Positions 24,001 through 36,800 of a DNA stretch of 64,000 bases are shown piece by piece. The stretch is from Diadema setosum (Eukaryota; Echinodermata; Echinoidea; Diadematoida; Diadematidae). Below the pieces are notes generated by a model. The model was not told the DNA's origin and ran no database searches. It saw only the letters and a program-made list of their open reading frames with translations. How positions within the stretch are numbered: the first letter of the stretch is position 1; every line of letters starts with the position of its first letter. A program made the translations under genes and the position numbers. Location of the stretch: positions 14,941,885-15,005,884 of the forward strand of contig NC_092705.1 in assembly GCF_964275005.1 (NCBI RefSeq), read 5' to 3'.

Positions 24001-27000
24001 TCTCCGTGACTGGGTGTTCCACCTGGAGACGGGTGTTCATCTCCATGAAGTAAAAGTTCTGCTGAGCGTCCATGATAAACTCCACAGTGCCTGGGGAGAA
24101 TTTGGTTCAAACGCAGTCATTAGAAATTGAAAAAAAAAAATCAACCAATCACTTACATGTGCATGGTGGTCATCATTCATGTAAATTATTCCAGCATGAA
24201 TTAGAACATATGTAGAAATGGCAATTCAATTAATCTTTTATGTACACTAAGTAAAAATTACTCAGCAAATATGTTTTTTTTTTTTTATATGTTAAGAGTT
24301 AAAGCATTTTTTTTTTTATAGTGTTATCAAATCACTTGCATCTATTCATACCAAACAATCAAACTGTGTGGGTTAATCTCATTGCATTAGCAAATTGAGG
24401 AATGCCTATGATAGTGAATAACCACTTTTTTCTCTCTACAATATGTTTGTAAAAGCAACAACAAATAAACACACATGAAATAACATTAAAGATTACCAAA
24501 TAAGGTAAGAAGAAATTATTACAGAACTTGGGTAGACTGGCATACAGATAAAAGAGGGCATATTACTGTCCCTCCCTGGATGAGCAAATTCAACTGCCCT
24601 GATTCTTTCATCAACTTATTCCAAAATGTCTCATTTTGAAACGAATATGCGCTACTGAAGACCAGCTTGGAAACTTTTTTAGGGCACAGCTGATTGGTCA
24701 GCAAATGAAATGAGAAATGCAACAAAGACAAATAAAGTGCTACTGTAATAACTTGCCTGTCTGAATGTTTGAATGGAAATAAGTAAATCAAGTTTTATGC
24801 TAGAAATTCCTACAATATCTCGTGATCTGTTTGAATCAGAGAGCTTTCATCATAGTCTGGCAGCCAAACCCTGATTTTGGGGCTAAGGTTGCATTGGAAT
24901 GTTATAGTTTTTTTTTTAAAGTGATATTGAATGTTTAGACCTTCTATTTTATCAATCCACATGCTGGAGCTCTGTCAGCATTGAGCAATTTGAGATATAC
25001 GCGGAAATCCAAGATGGCCGCCGGCGGCCATCTTGAAAATGCTATTTACTTACTTTTAACCCCCCTAGCACATCCAAAATGGGCATTAAAGGTTTTTAGG
25101 GATGGAGAATTCAAATCTGAGGTTAGTTTCAGGATATTACTATGTTTTGATGTCTTAAAATAAAATGGCGCCCATTTTTCAAGATGGCCGCCATCAACAT
25201 GCTGTAGTGTAGACTTTATATGTAGAATTGCGCAAAGACCTGACTTATCATTTAAGTTTTCCCCTTTTTTGGACAAGGGAGGTGCATAATGTAAAAAAAA
25301 AAAAAAAAATATGAAGATTAAGGCCTAAAGCTTAGATTCATTGATAGAAACAATACAGGTTAATCCTGTTATAACGAAGTCGCTTATAACGAATGACTGC
25401 TTACAATGAAGCAATGTTAGCTGAAGTCCCGATTCTCTGTAAATACAACCGATTCGCATACAGTGAAATTCGCTTATAACGAAGTATTTTATGTGATCCC
25501 AAGCATTTCGTTATAACAGGATTCGACTGTAGTATTATCAGAAGTATTTCAAAATAGTCATGTTGCTTTTCTGTATACATTGGTATACACATAATTTCAA
25601 GGTATCTTTTTGACATGATTTTTTTGAATACTTCTGTTCTGTAACGGCTCATTATTCTTGCCACAATGACCAAACGAGAGAGGCAAGAGATATTACCAGC
25701 CATCCAGAAGAAACAGATGAAATAGATGCATAAACAGTATCTTCAGGAAAAAGCCTGATATTCAGGAACATGATCCATACATGTGAACCAAATAAAGTAG
25801 TAGACAAACTTAAATATTTGGTTCTTGCTAGAACAGAAGATCTGTTTTATCACCTCTGCCTGTAGCAGTATAACCAATGGTGACACTACAAGGGAACAAG
25901 CACTTCATTCAGGTAGGATTGTTGAATTGTTTCACACTACTCTTCAGCAAGGACAGATCCTCCAACAGCAGGGTGATGTAAAAAAAAAAATCTTCAACCG
26001 TCATTAGGGTTCCAGTTTGATCATTATATTGTATCACCCAAAAGAGATCACTTTCAAAACAATCAAGAAGTATTTAAAAAAATCATATCAAAAAGATGCC
26101 TTGAAAATGTTTTTCAGTTTTTTTTGTTTTGTTTTGTTTGTTTGTTTGTTTGTTTGTTGTTTTTTTTTTTTTGGGGGGGGGGGGGTGTCAAGGTCATGCC
26201 ACCCCCCCCCCCCCCCCCCTTCTTGGGGGGGGGGGGGGGGGCGGCTGTATTATGAGGGAGCGAAGCGACCGAGACGAGCGAGCCGAGCGAAAAGAGGGGG
26301 AGGGTGTGTCCCCCTCCCAGGGTGAGAACTTTTTGCATTTTTATGTTGTAAATGGCGCAATTTGATGCATGTTTTTGCGCCTCTTATGGACTTAAAACGG
26401 CCACACTTGTTTAATTAAGGTAGCAGGATATTTAGATGTGGATTATTATTGAACAACTTGCCTATAAAGACATTTGTGGTAGCATTTGAATAAACTTCTT
26501 GTATTAATTAATGAATTTCATGAACGCAGTCTCTTGTAAAGCAATCAAACAGAAAAGGCATGCACATGTCGAGGGTTTACATAAGGGATATTTCTCCTTC
26601 CACACTGAGGTGATTTTACATTTTCAGACCTGAAATTCAGCGATCTGGTGCAAACTTTTGTTGCAATACTTGGAGTTTTTTCTAGCTCCCCCCCCCCAAA
26701 AAAAAATAATGGAAACAATTAGGGCTTTTTTTCAGGGAAGTGTTAACAGCAAAATCACGGGATTTACCTATTATTCCGCATGTGCATCACCTGTGTGTAT
26801 GTACAAAGTCTAGAGGGGGAGGGTGCGGGAAGGGGATGCCCCCTCCCACTCGACGGAGCTATTGAGTTTTTAAAACTGAAGTAAAGCGATCTGAAGCACA
26901 CTATTTGTGGGAAATTTGGAAATTGCCATTCCTCAAAGTGTACTTAGTCTATGGAGGGGACCAATCAACGGGAGGGTGGCAAGATACCTCTCCCATAGTC

Positions 27001-27762
27001 GAGGGAGGTTTTTTTTTTATATTTTTAGAACTGAAATTCAACAATCTGGCGCAAACTTCTGTTGGCATATCTGAAAATTTGTCAAATAGAGAAGTGCAAG
27101 TCTGCAGAAGGAGACATAGCAGGATGATGTGGGAGGGGATAAGCCCTATTCTCCCTCCTACATGAGGGAGATTATGTATTTTCTGATTGCAGTTAAACGT
27201 TTTTGTGTACACATTATGTGGTACACGTATAATTTTTATGTTTGGAAAAATTCGAAGTGTAGCCATAGTCTACTTGTTTGCACAGGAGGGGGGGGGGGGG
27301 ATGGGGAGAAAGCGTGGGAGAGTGCTATCCTCACCCTCCCCGTACAGGGAGCTTTTGCCATTTTAAAATTGAAATTGAGATCTATATTTCGTATACGCAT
27401 ATTTGATGGAATATTTGGGAAAGTATTAAAAAAAATGATCGGGGGAACCGACAGAGGAAAGGGTTGATTAAAAGGGGATATTACCCTTGTACATGACGGA
27501 ACTTTTGATTTTTTTTCGGAATGTAAGTGATACATGTAAGTCTTGTGCACGCAGAATTATTCAGAATCTTAAGGGGGCGACTGCCACATCCCCCCCCCAT
27601 CCCCCCTCCCCCCGCTTTTGCTATGCTGGTGCTTAGACGGGAACTTTATGTAAGAGTGGAATCTTGGGATATTCATATTCATGGGTATTTTGATTTTCCC
27701 CAATTTTTTTCCTTTTTTTTTTCTTTCCTTTCTTTTTTTTCACGAACCAAAAGTGTGTGTGT

Positions 27763-27793
<31 letters not shown>

Positions 27794-27806
27794 GGGGGGG
27801 CTGCAG

Positions 27807-27845
<39 letters not shown>

Positions 27846-30800
27846 TCCGTGGCCCCTGTAATACTACAGTCGAATCCTGTTACAACAAAATACTTGGGAT
27901 CACATAAAATATTTTGTTATAAGCGAATTTCGTTGTATGCGAATCGCTGTGCTATAGGTTTGTATGTACAGAGAATCGGGACTTCAGCTAGCATTGCTTT
28001 GTTGTAAGCGACTTATAAGCGACTTCGTTATAACAGTTAACCTGTATTATTTTTATCAATGAATCTAAGCTTTACAGGCCTTAATCTTCATAAATTTGTT
28101 ACATTATGCACCTCCCTTGTCCAAAAAAAAAAAGGGAAAACTTAAATGATAAGTCAGGTCTTTGCGCGATTCTACGTAGTCTACATTACAGTATGTTTAT
28201 GTGGCGGCCATCTTGAAAAATGGCCGCCATTTTATTTTAAGATATCAAAACATAGTAATATCCTGAAACTAACCTCAGATTTGAATTCTCCATCCCTAAA
28301 AACATTCAATGCCCATTTTTGATGTACAAGGGGGGTTAAAAGAAAGTAAATAGCATTTTCAAGATGGCTGCCGGCGGCCATTTTGGATTTCCGCGTATAT
28401 CTCAAATTGCTCAATGCTGACAGAGCTCCAGCATGTGGATTGTTAAAAGAGAAGGTCTTAACAGTCAATATCAATTAAAAAAAAACACTATAACATTCCA
28501 ATGCAACCTTACCCCCCATGGCTGCCGGACTATCAGCTGAATCAGTATGTTCCAAACTTCATTTATCTGTAACCATCCCCACTCCTCCCCCCCCACATAC
28601 ACATTTCAAAAGTTATAGATGAGGCTATAGTTCCTAGTCCACGTTTGTGTAGAGACTGCATCTCCGTCCATCTCACCTGCTCCTACATAGTCCACTGCCC
28701 TGGCTGCCTTCACTGCAGCCTCTCCAATCCTCCTCCTTACATCTTCTGACAGGTGTGGCTGAGAGACACATAAATACAGACATTCAGCATGAAAGACTCA
28801 ATATTCAAATGAATGATTCTTGAATAAATTTCCTTTGATTTATTTGTAATGGCTTGACAAATTGTTCTTCACTGAATACTGTATACGCTGAATATTTTGC
28901 GAGGTTTTTAAATTCCCGAATTTTGCGAGTTAGGTGCTATTCGCAAAATTAAAGACACACGAAAATATTTACTCTGATCCCGATGTGAATGTGATGTATG
29001 CGTGTACTCTTCTCCGTTCAGTACAGGACTCATCACGATTCACGATCACGAATCTAACCACTCGCAAAATCGTCGGGAATTCCCAATTCGCGAAAAGTTA
29101 GACTCGCGAAATATATGGCGTATACAGTAAATAAACACAGATTATTCATGCCTGTTCAGTGATCACGAAGTTGTAGGTTCGAATTCCACCAGAGTATGAC
29201 GGATATCCATGATTTCTACCATGACTATTACTCTAAACACTGAATAATCAGTGCTTACTCATGTCAATGAAGGGAAAATTTAAATCTATTCATTTCCAGT
29301 CATTTTGTGGAAGTGATTTCAAGCAAGATTCTTTTTCATTGGTTTTGATGTCTTCAATAGGACTTCAGATATGTGTTTTACTTGTTAGATAAGCCCCACC
29401 CTATCCCAACTACTGATAGATCTACCTTGTAAACAATAATGATATTAAAAAAAACCCCAATAGAACATGAGTTGCAGTTCCAATGTAACAGACATACAAT
29501 ACAGAAATACAGACACATAAACAATGATCTTTGAATTCTGAATGGACAAGTTTCTCACCCTGATGCCAAGGGTGAGTTATCTGTGACACTCACAGTTTGT
29601 CTGAATTCAATTTCTTCAACCAGAACTCACTGCTGACTACTTTAAATCATTGCTTTGTCTCTGGCAAACCTCTGCAAGCTCAATGAATACCACAGAAACT
29701 TTGGGTACAGAAAAAATGTGTAAATGTGAATATTTTGAATGAACTCATGTTTATGGGCACACTTACTGCTGGTGCCTCCTCGATGATCTTTTGGTGTCTC
29801 CTCTGTACACTGCAATCTCGCTCAAAGAGGTACACATAGTTTCCGTGTTTGTCTCCAAATACTTGGACTTCAACATGCCTGTCATAGACAACATAAAGTA
29901 CATTGTATATGAAACTATAATATATTATATATATAATATAATATATATTATATTATACTCAAATTTCAACTTATGCTGATACTTATCCTGCAAAAATGTA
30001 AAATTTGATAAGGATTTTATGACTGAATGTCTTTACAAAAAACAACAACAACACATTCATTTCTGGTGATAGATACAAATTGTAGCTTTGGGCAAATATA
30101 ATTAAATGTCATGTCAACTATCAATGACACTTCAATTCTTGACGTCAAATGTACTCACTGTACTATCAAACTAAATCAGGTCCAAGTGTTTCTGTACACT
30201 GTTTAAAATGGATGAGGAAAACTACTGCATGGTCCTACCGTCCATGGTATTCCGGTATAAATATAAATATGTTCGTAATCAACATAATTGTATGAAATGC
30301 TGTCTCTAAGATGATGACAATTTTAGAAACAGACTTCAGTTTTCATAGGGAGTTTGGCTAACATTAACTGCATATTCTACAAATGTCAAGACTTAATTGT
30401 TAAATAAAACGAAAAAAGACAGGCATCTACCTTGGAGTCTCAACAAATTTCTCCACTAGCATGATATCATCATCGAAGGATTTCTTGGCCTCCCTCCTGG
30501 CCGATTCTAAGGCCTCATCAAAATCATCTGCTGTCATGACGATACGCATGCCCTGGAAGAAGCCAAAAATGTAAATATGAAATACTTAAAGTTACTGAAA
30601 GGCAGATCCTTACAATGAGCATCTTAATCACATTACACGCCTTCATATGTCAATATCAGCACTTTCCTCCTTCTAAATACGTGTTCAGGCACTGATCTAA
30701 TCTACATGAAACCCTGTGACTTAAAGGAGTTGTTTTTCCTTATTGCACTGAAAAATTAATAGCAAATGTGTGGAATGAGTAGCTTTGCTCAGTCCTTTTG

Positions 30801-33800
30801 TAACACCTTTAGATTAACTTAAAACTGATTTTGAGCCTCAGTAAGTCAAAATTACTCAGAATTCTACTGCCAACACAATCCATCCTTACTATGTAAAGGG
30901 AATGTACAGTGTATGCATGAACTATAATTTTATTGTACTCGGTAGACACAAAATTCTTTTACTATCTTTTTTTTTTTCAATGAATGATTGGATAGTCAAT
31001 TAAGATCAAGCTACTTTACAACACTGTGACTGTCTTGTCCTTACAGAAGATTAGGGTAAAAATTGACATGTGCAGATAAACAATAATACATTGCAATTAC
31101 TTCATAATCATGTGCTGGTTTGTTTTTTCAAACACAGTTACAATGTGTTGAAATAAATGTGGCAACAGTATGCATTAATTCATTTGCCTAGGCCTGAATA
31201 ATCTCAGTCACATGAGTGTTCATAGCCACTGGGAGATTATTCACACACACAAAAAAAAAAAATGAACAAACAAAAACAAACAAACAAACAAACAAACAAA
31301 CAAACAAACAAACCAACAAAAAACAACAAAAACAATAACAACATCAACAACAAACACATGTGACTTATCACATGATTCTACCTTACCTTGCCACCACCAC
31401 CTCGAACTGCTTTCAGCATGACAGGGTAGCCAATATTCTCCGCCTCCTGCCTCAATCTCTCATTTGATTGGTCCTCGCCATGGTAACCTTCAATGATAGG
31501 CACTCCAGCTGCAGACATAATGGCCTTTGATGTGCTAGAGCAAATAATCACATATATCATCAGAAAGATAAATCATATCCTGTGAAAACTAATCCTCTGT
31601 GGAAGAATGTATCATACATTTCACATGACTATGCATTACGTGTGACATGAACATTGAATTTTCTCTTTTAAATGCACAAGCTCTTTCCATTAGACTAAAT
31701 GGAAAGATTCTGAATGATCATTTTTAAATAGTGCCACAAAGTGATCATGGATTTGATTTATTTTACACACAAATTGTGTTTTCAGGACACACATGAGGGA
31801 TGGGGCAAGTTTTCTTTTCGCAAGTTAGGATTTCCTTCTTTTTTAATGAAGGATTGCAGGCTTTTAGCATAAAGTAGAATCTAATTTCTGTGGGAAATAT
31901 CTTTGTTTCTGTCCTTGATTCAAATGACATAAAGGATCTGGACATTCTTTCAACAGGCATACATGCTGAAGAACATAAGATCCAATGAAGCATGTAGGAG
32001 ATTAACAGTTATCCATTCCCATATTAGCACCGTGTTTACTAAGTAACCTATCAGGGTTTTTTTTTCACAACAAAGCTAGAACAGAGCCAATACTTTGATT
32101 TTGAGAATGAGAGCATAACATTCATTCATTTTCTTCCCTTAAAAAATGACAACATCAATGAACACCAAAGAGACAAATACACTAATGAAAAACATTAAAA
32201 ATTTCTCAAGTCATATCATATTTCAATCTCTGTAGTCAAAGCAAGATTTACCAAAAAATCATCCAGCTACAGAATACTGAAATGTCAAATCTCAAAATTG
32301 GCACCAACCTTTTGATGCCCATGTCCCTGATAGCAGAAGAGGGAGGACCCACAAAGATGACACCCTCTTTGCTGCAAAGGTCAGCAAACTCTGTGTTCTC
32401 AGACAGGAATCCATAGCCAGGGTGTATGGCCTAGATAGAGTAAACACATAGAATATACATATTTTTGAACATTTGGTTCGATTCTAACTCAAATCTTCTT
32501 TAATAAACAACAGGTTTTCCACAAGCTCTCCAATGGAAAATGGGACCAACCAAAAGACCCAAGAAACTGACATGTTTTTCATTCATTATACTATGTCATC
32601 CAAAATCTGTCCCTCCTTGAATTTACAAATACACTGCAGTGCTGCACACAGAAATCAGACTTTCAATTTGCTTTTAATTTCATATTAAGGGTATCATAAT
32701 GGAAGTGGATTTACTGATAGTAGGTCCCATGCAATCTTTAAACATATGGCATGATTTTGTGCTGTAGAACTGAGTGATACTCATCCAAAAAGACAAAAGA
32801 AATTGCACAGATTTTTACTGATTAATTACCTGAGCACCTGATGTCTTGGCAACTTCAATGATTTTCTTCTTGTTGAGGTAGCTGAGTTGTGAGGCAGCTG
32901 GTCCAATATGGTAGGCTTCATCTGCCTGCAGAGAAAAGATGATAAACCTGATAAAATCTTCCAGTATCTTACCAAAGGCAAGGGTATTTGTGGAAAAAGA
33001 CTCACTTCTGAGTATTTTTCCCAATTACTGCTTCCATGAATTACAAATACCCCCTAAAAAGAGAAGAGAGCAGGTTCCTGCAGTATAGGCACTCCTGAAG
33101 ACAAAATTAAACAAGCCACTTGTGCAAGGTACTGCACAGATTATTACCTCCGCCAAGGAAGGAGGTTATGTTTTTGTTACCATTTGTTTGTTTGTCCGTG
33201 TGCAAAATAACTCAAAAAGTTGCAAACAGATTTGGATGAAACTTGCAGGAAAGGTTGAGAATGACATGAGGAACAGATGATTAAATTTTGGCAGTAATCC
33301 GGAAACTTTAATGGATCTTATGAAGGATTTTCGATATTTGGCAGGTAGGGTCAATGACCCTACATTGGGAGTTCAAACTGCGTATTTTTGAGGTTTTCAT
33401 AAGCACACTAGAGTGCGTGCTCCACTGCGAGGCGTGTCGCACAGCTGAAGGTTGTCGACGTAACAAAAGCCTTCATATTTGGGAATTTGTAATAATGATT
33501 TTTAGCATGCGATACGAACGGGTAGAAATCACTGATCACTCTGGAAGAACAGGATAATTGGTGGAAATTAGCTGCTTGGCGGAGGTCCGCGCTCTCAGAG
33601 TGCTTCTCTAGTTACAGCTTAAGAAAACAAACAATAATATTCTTTGTTGAATATGTTCAGGATGGAAGTTATAGCACACTGGCATGACTGAACAAAAGAA
33701 GTCAATAAAAATCAGGGGCCCATTTCATAAAACTTGTCATCAGTGACAACTGCCACATTTCCATGACAAATTCGCTCTCAGCCAATCAGATGCAAGGATT

Positions 33801-36800
33801 TCAGTAGCTTGTCACATCTATGACAACTTGTCACTGATGACAAGTTTTCTGAAACGGGCCCCAGCAGGTGTAACTCAAAGACTATCTCCGATGTACACAA
33901 ACTCATATGATTTGAATTGTCAAACTGGTTTCAATCATACTCTCGTCCTTGCACTGGGAAGTTGAGGCTGTCTCACACTCAAGATGCACTCAACATGAAA
34001 CAAGGGACAGCCCTTGTTGGGTTTGTTGAGAACAAAAATATAACACATGCTGCCCTTTGTATCTCAGAAACTACTTCATGACATATCATAAAAATTAGAA
34101 AATAAAGAAAACAAATTCAGTTTGTGTGATATACTACAAATAGATACAATATCATATAGAATTTGATGCAGTGCATGTCTTTAACAAAGGAGGTGTCTCC
34201 CAATTAGACCTCAAGGAATTGAAAATTTGAACAAATAGGTATGAAGTGGGCAATGATTTCAGACACATAGTGCTACATCTCAAAACGCTCATTCCACTAA
34301 GAGCTACTAAGACGACTCTTACCATTAGAGTACAGGCTACAAGCAAATTATTTTCAGCAATTTGATGACTAAGTTTGGATGGAGTTTAAATGAAAGCCAA
34401 AGTGATATTTCCTACCATCGCAACATGCATCGAGTGTCTGTCTGCTTCACTGTACACTGCAACCGTCTTCACACCGAGCTTATGGGCCGTTCTGATCACA
34501 CGGCATGCAATCTCGCCACGATTGGCAATCAGTACCTTGCTGATTGCTGATGACGATGCTGTCGAGATGAACAAAGTAAATGAATTTTCAAGGTTATCAC
34601 CAAAGTCATGATGCTTGTAACACATATATTTCTTTTTCCGAGCATTGAGAATATAGGGTTTCTGGGATGAACACTGAACTAGGGCTTTCTACAGTTCAGT
34701 CGGTAGAGCACCGGGCTAGCAATCCGGAGGTCTCGGGTTCGAATCCCGATGGAATCCCATTTTCTTTGCTCCATTTTCCAATAATGCATATATTTCTTAT
34801 CAAACACAGAAAGGTTTAACTGTCAAAATCAAAGAGGACATGTGAGTTTGTTAAATACTTTTCTGACTTAATTTTTGTGACTTGAGGTGATCAATTTTTA
34901 CTGGATGACTATTACATGAAATGCTATGTTGCATAATGTTTAATATAAAATGATGTGATCACAAACACAGAAATTACAACAAATGCTTTATAGGTTACCT
35001 GCAAATAAAACAGTATGTATCTTATCAATCTATTTATCTATCTGTTTATGCATACAGCACATGCATTAATTATGTGACAGATAGCTGCGTTTACTCACCT
35101 GATCTTGATAAACATCCATTTTGCCATCCTATGTTTCTTGTTAACTGTGCAAGATTTCTGGAAAAATGAAATTAATACGTGTACACTTGTTGAATGAAGT
35201 AATGTACAGGGTGTTCATGCAATGACCCATCTTTATTAAACTGACATTTGCTCGAGATGTACATTATCACACACAGTCAAAACCCATGTCAAGTTTCAAC
35301 TTGAAGCAAACTGTCTGCCACATCTTTTCTACATCAGGAACACAAACTCTTATTGACCTTCCTACACATAAGTTTGCGAGAATGTAAAAAATGAAGTATT
35401 CTAACCAAATTTCAGGTTAATTTGAGTAGTAAATTTTTAGGTGAAAATGGCACTGCTTTCATTGTTTGTTTGTTGTTGTTTTTTCCATCTGGAAGCCCAC
35501 ATACCTCCTGCCCATGAAAGTAACATTCAGACATGCATAAATAGACACATTATTGACACATTTTTTTTTTGAATCATAACTACGTATTTTCAAAATATTT
35601 TTTATAAGTTAACCAGAAACTTTTGAAAAAAAAAAAAGAGAAACTAGAGCACTCTGCCGGAAGACCCGATCGAGCACATTGGATGATTTTTTTAGGCTAA
35701 ACTGTTGAATAATGGCAACTGGGAACCAATGTTTGCATTTTCGTTTTCACAGAATTTACCTTGTGCCACTACAGGTTATTAGTAGGAGACTTCAAATACA
35801 CTGGGTTGTGATCACTGTAATGAGGTTGGTGTAGCATACGAAATATGACATGGCATCCCATAAAAGTCCAAACACTGAGGGCGCTTTCCATAAAACTTTT
35901 TTTTACCTAGAATAACCCCCCACAAAACTCCATAGCAAGTTTGAATAATATCCGACAAGAAATGTGGCTTATAGAGCATATACAAGAAATGTGACATGGC
36001 CTCCAAGTCGGAACACTGAGGGCGCCGTCACCACAAACTGTTGTGTCCTTCATGTAGAATGACAACCCATACACCTCCTTAGCAAGTCTGAGTAAAATCC
36101 AGTGAGTAACAATCAAATTATTGCATGAAAGTGACCTTTGACCCTGTAAAACGTGGAACAGTGGGGGCAGCAGTATCAATATATAAAGGTGTCTAGATTT
36201 GACTATAATAATATGTTTACATACCAAATTTGGAAAAAAAAACGGGTTATAAGAAATCAGTCAAGATTGTACACACAAGCAGACCCTGAAATATTTACCG
36301 CTTTGTGTATAAAGACGGAACAAGCGAGGGCGCCACAACCAAAAACAAAGGGCATCTTCATTTCACTATAGTCTATAATGCATCTTTTTGCCAAATTTGA
36401 AGAAAATCTGATAAGAAATGTGGCTGATAGAGCGCACACAAGAACCGGACACAGACGCGGTGGCGCAATGAGGCCAAATCCATAATACTAGTATCCTCCG
36501 AACTCTGTTCGGGGGATACAATAATAATTTAATGCTCACAATATGAAACAATTTCGTACAAATGTGTAATTATGACAAAGATTGACAACAAATTATGATA
36601 AACATGATTTGGGAATCAAGTGCAGAAGTCAAAAAGGCGAAATCCACTTTAACATGAAAATGTGAATTCATGCATTCATTGCTGGGTTTAGTATCATCAC
36701 AGTACAAATATTACGTAACTGCAGCAGCGTACACATGTATCCTCAGTCTGCCCTAAAAGAGTGACTCTGTGCCTGTGTAGGCAGAGTCATAGACAATAGG

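Noticed and set aside
27527-28007. Proline- and glycine-rich ORFs around the homopolymer hairpin
   Set aside because: They come from poly-C and poly-G runs and extend into the MITE arm.
31260-31320. Possible CRISPR-like or spaced direct repeat
   Set aside because: It is a simple AAAC microsatellite without spacers. No CRISPR array is present in the window.
34683-34757. A tRNA-Ala(AGC)-like gene
   Set aside because: The D, anticodon and T arms are plausible but the acceptor stem does not pair and the head is followed by a SINE tail.
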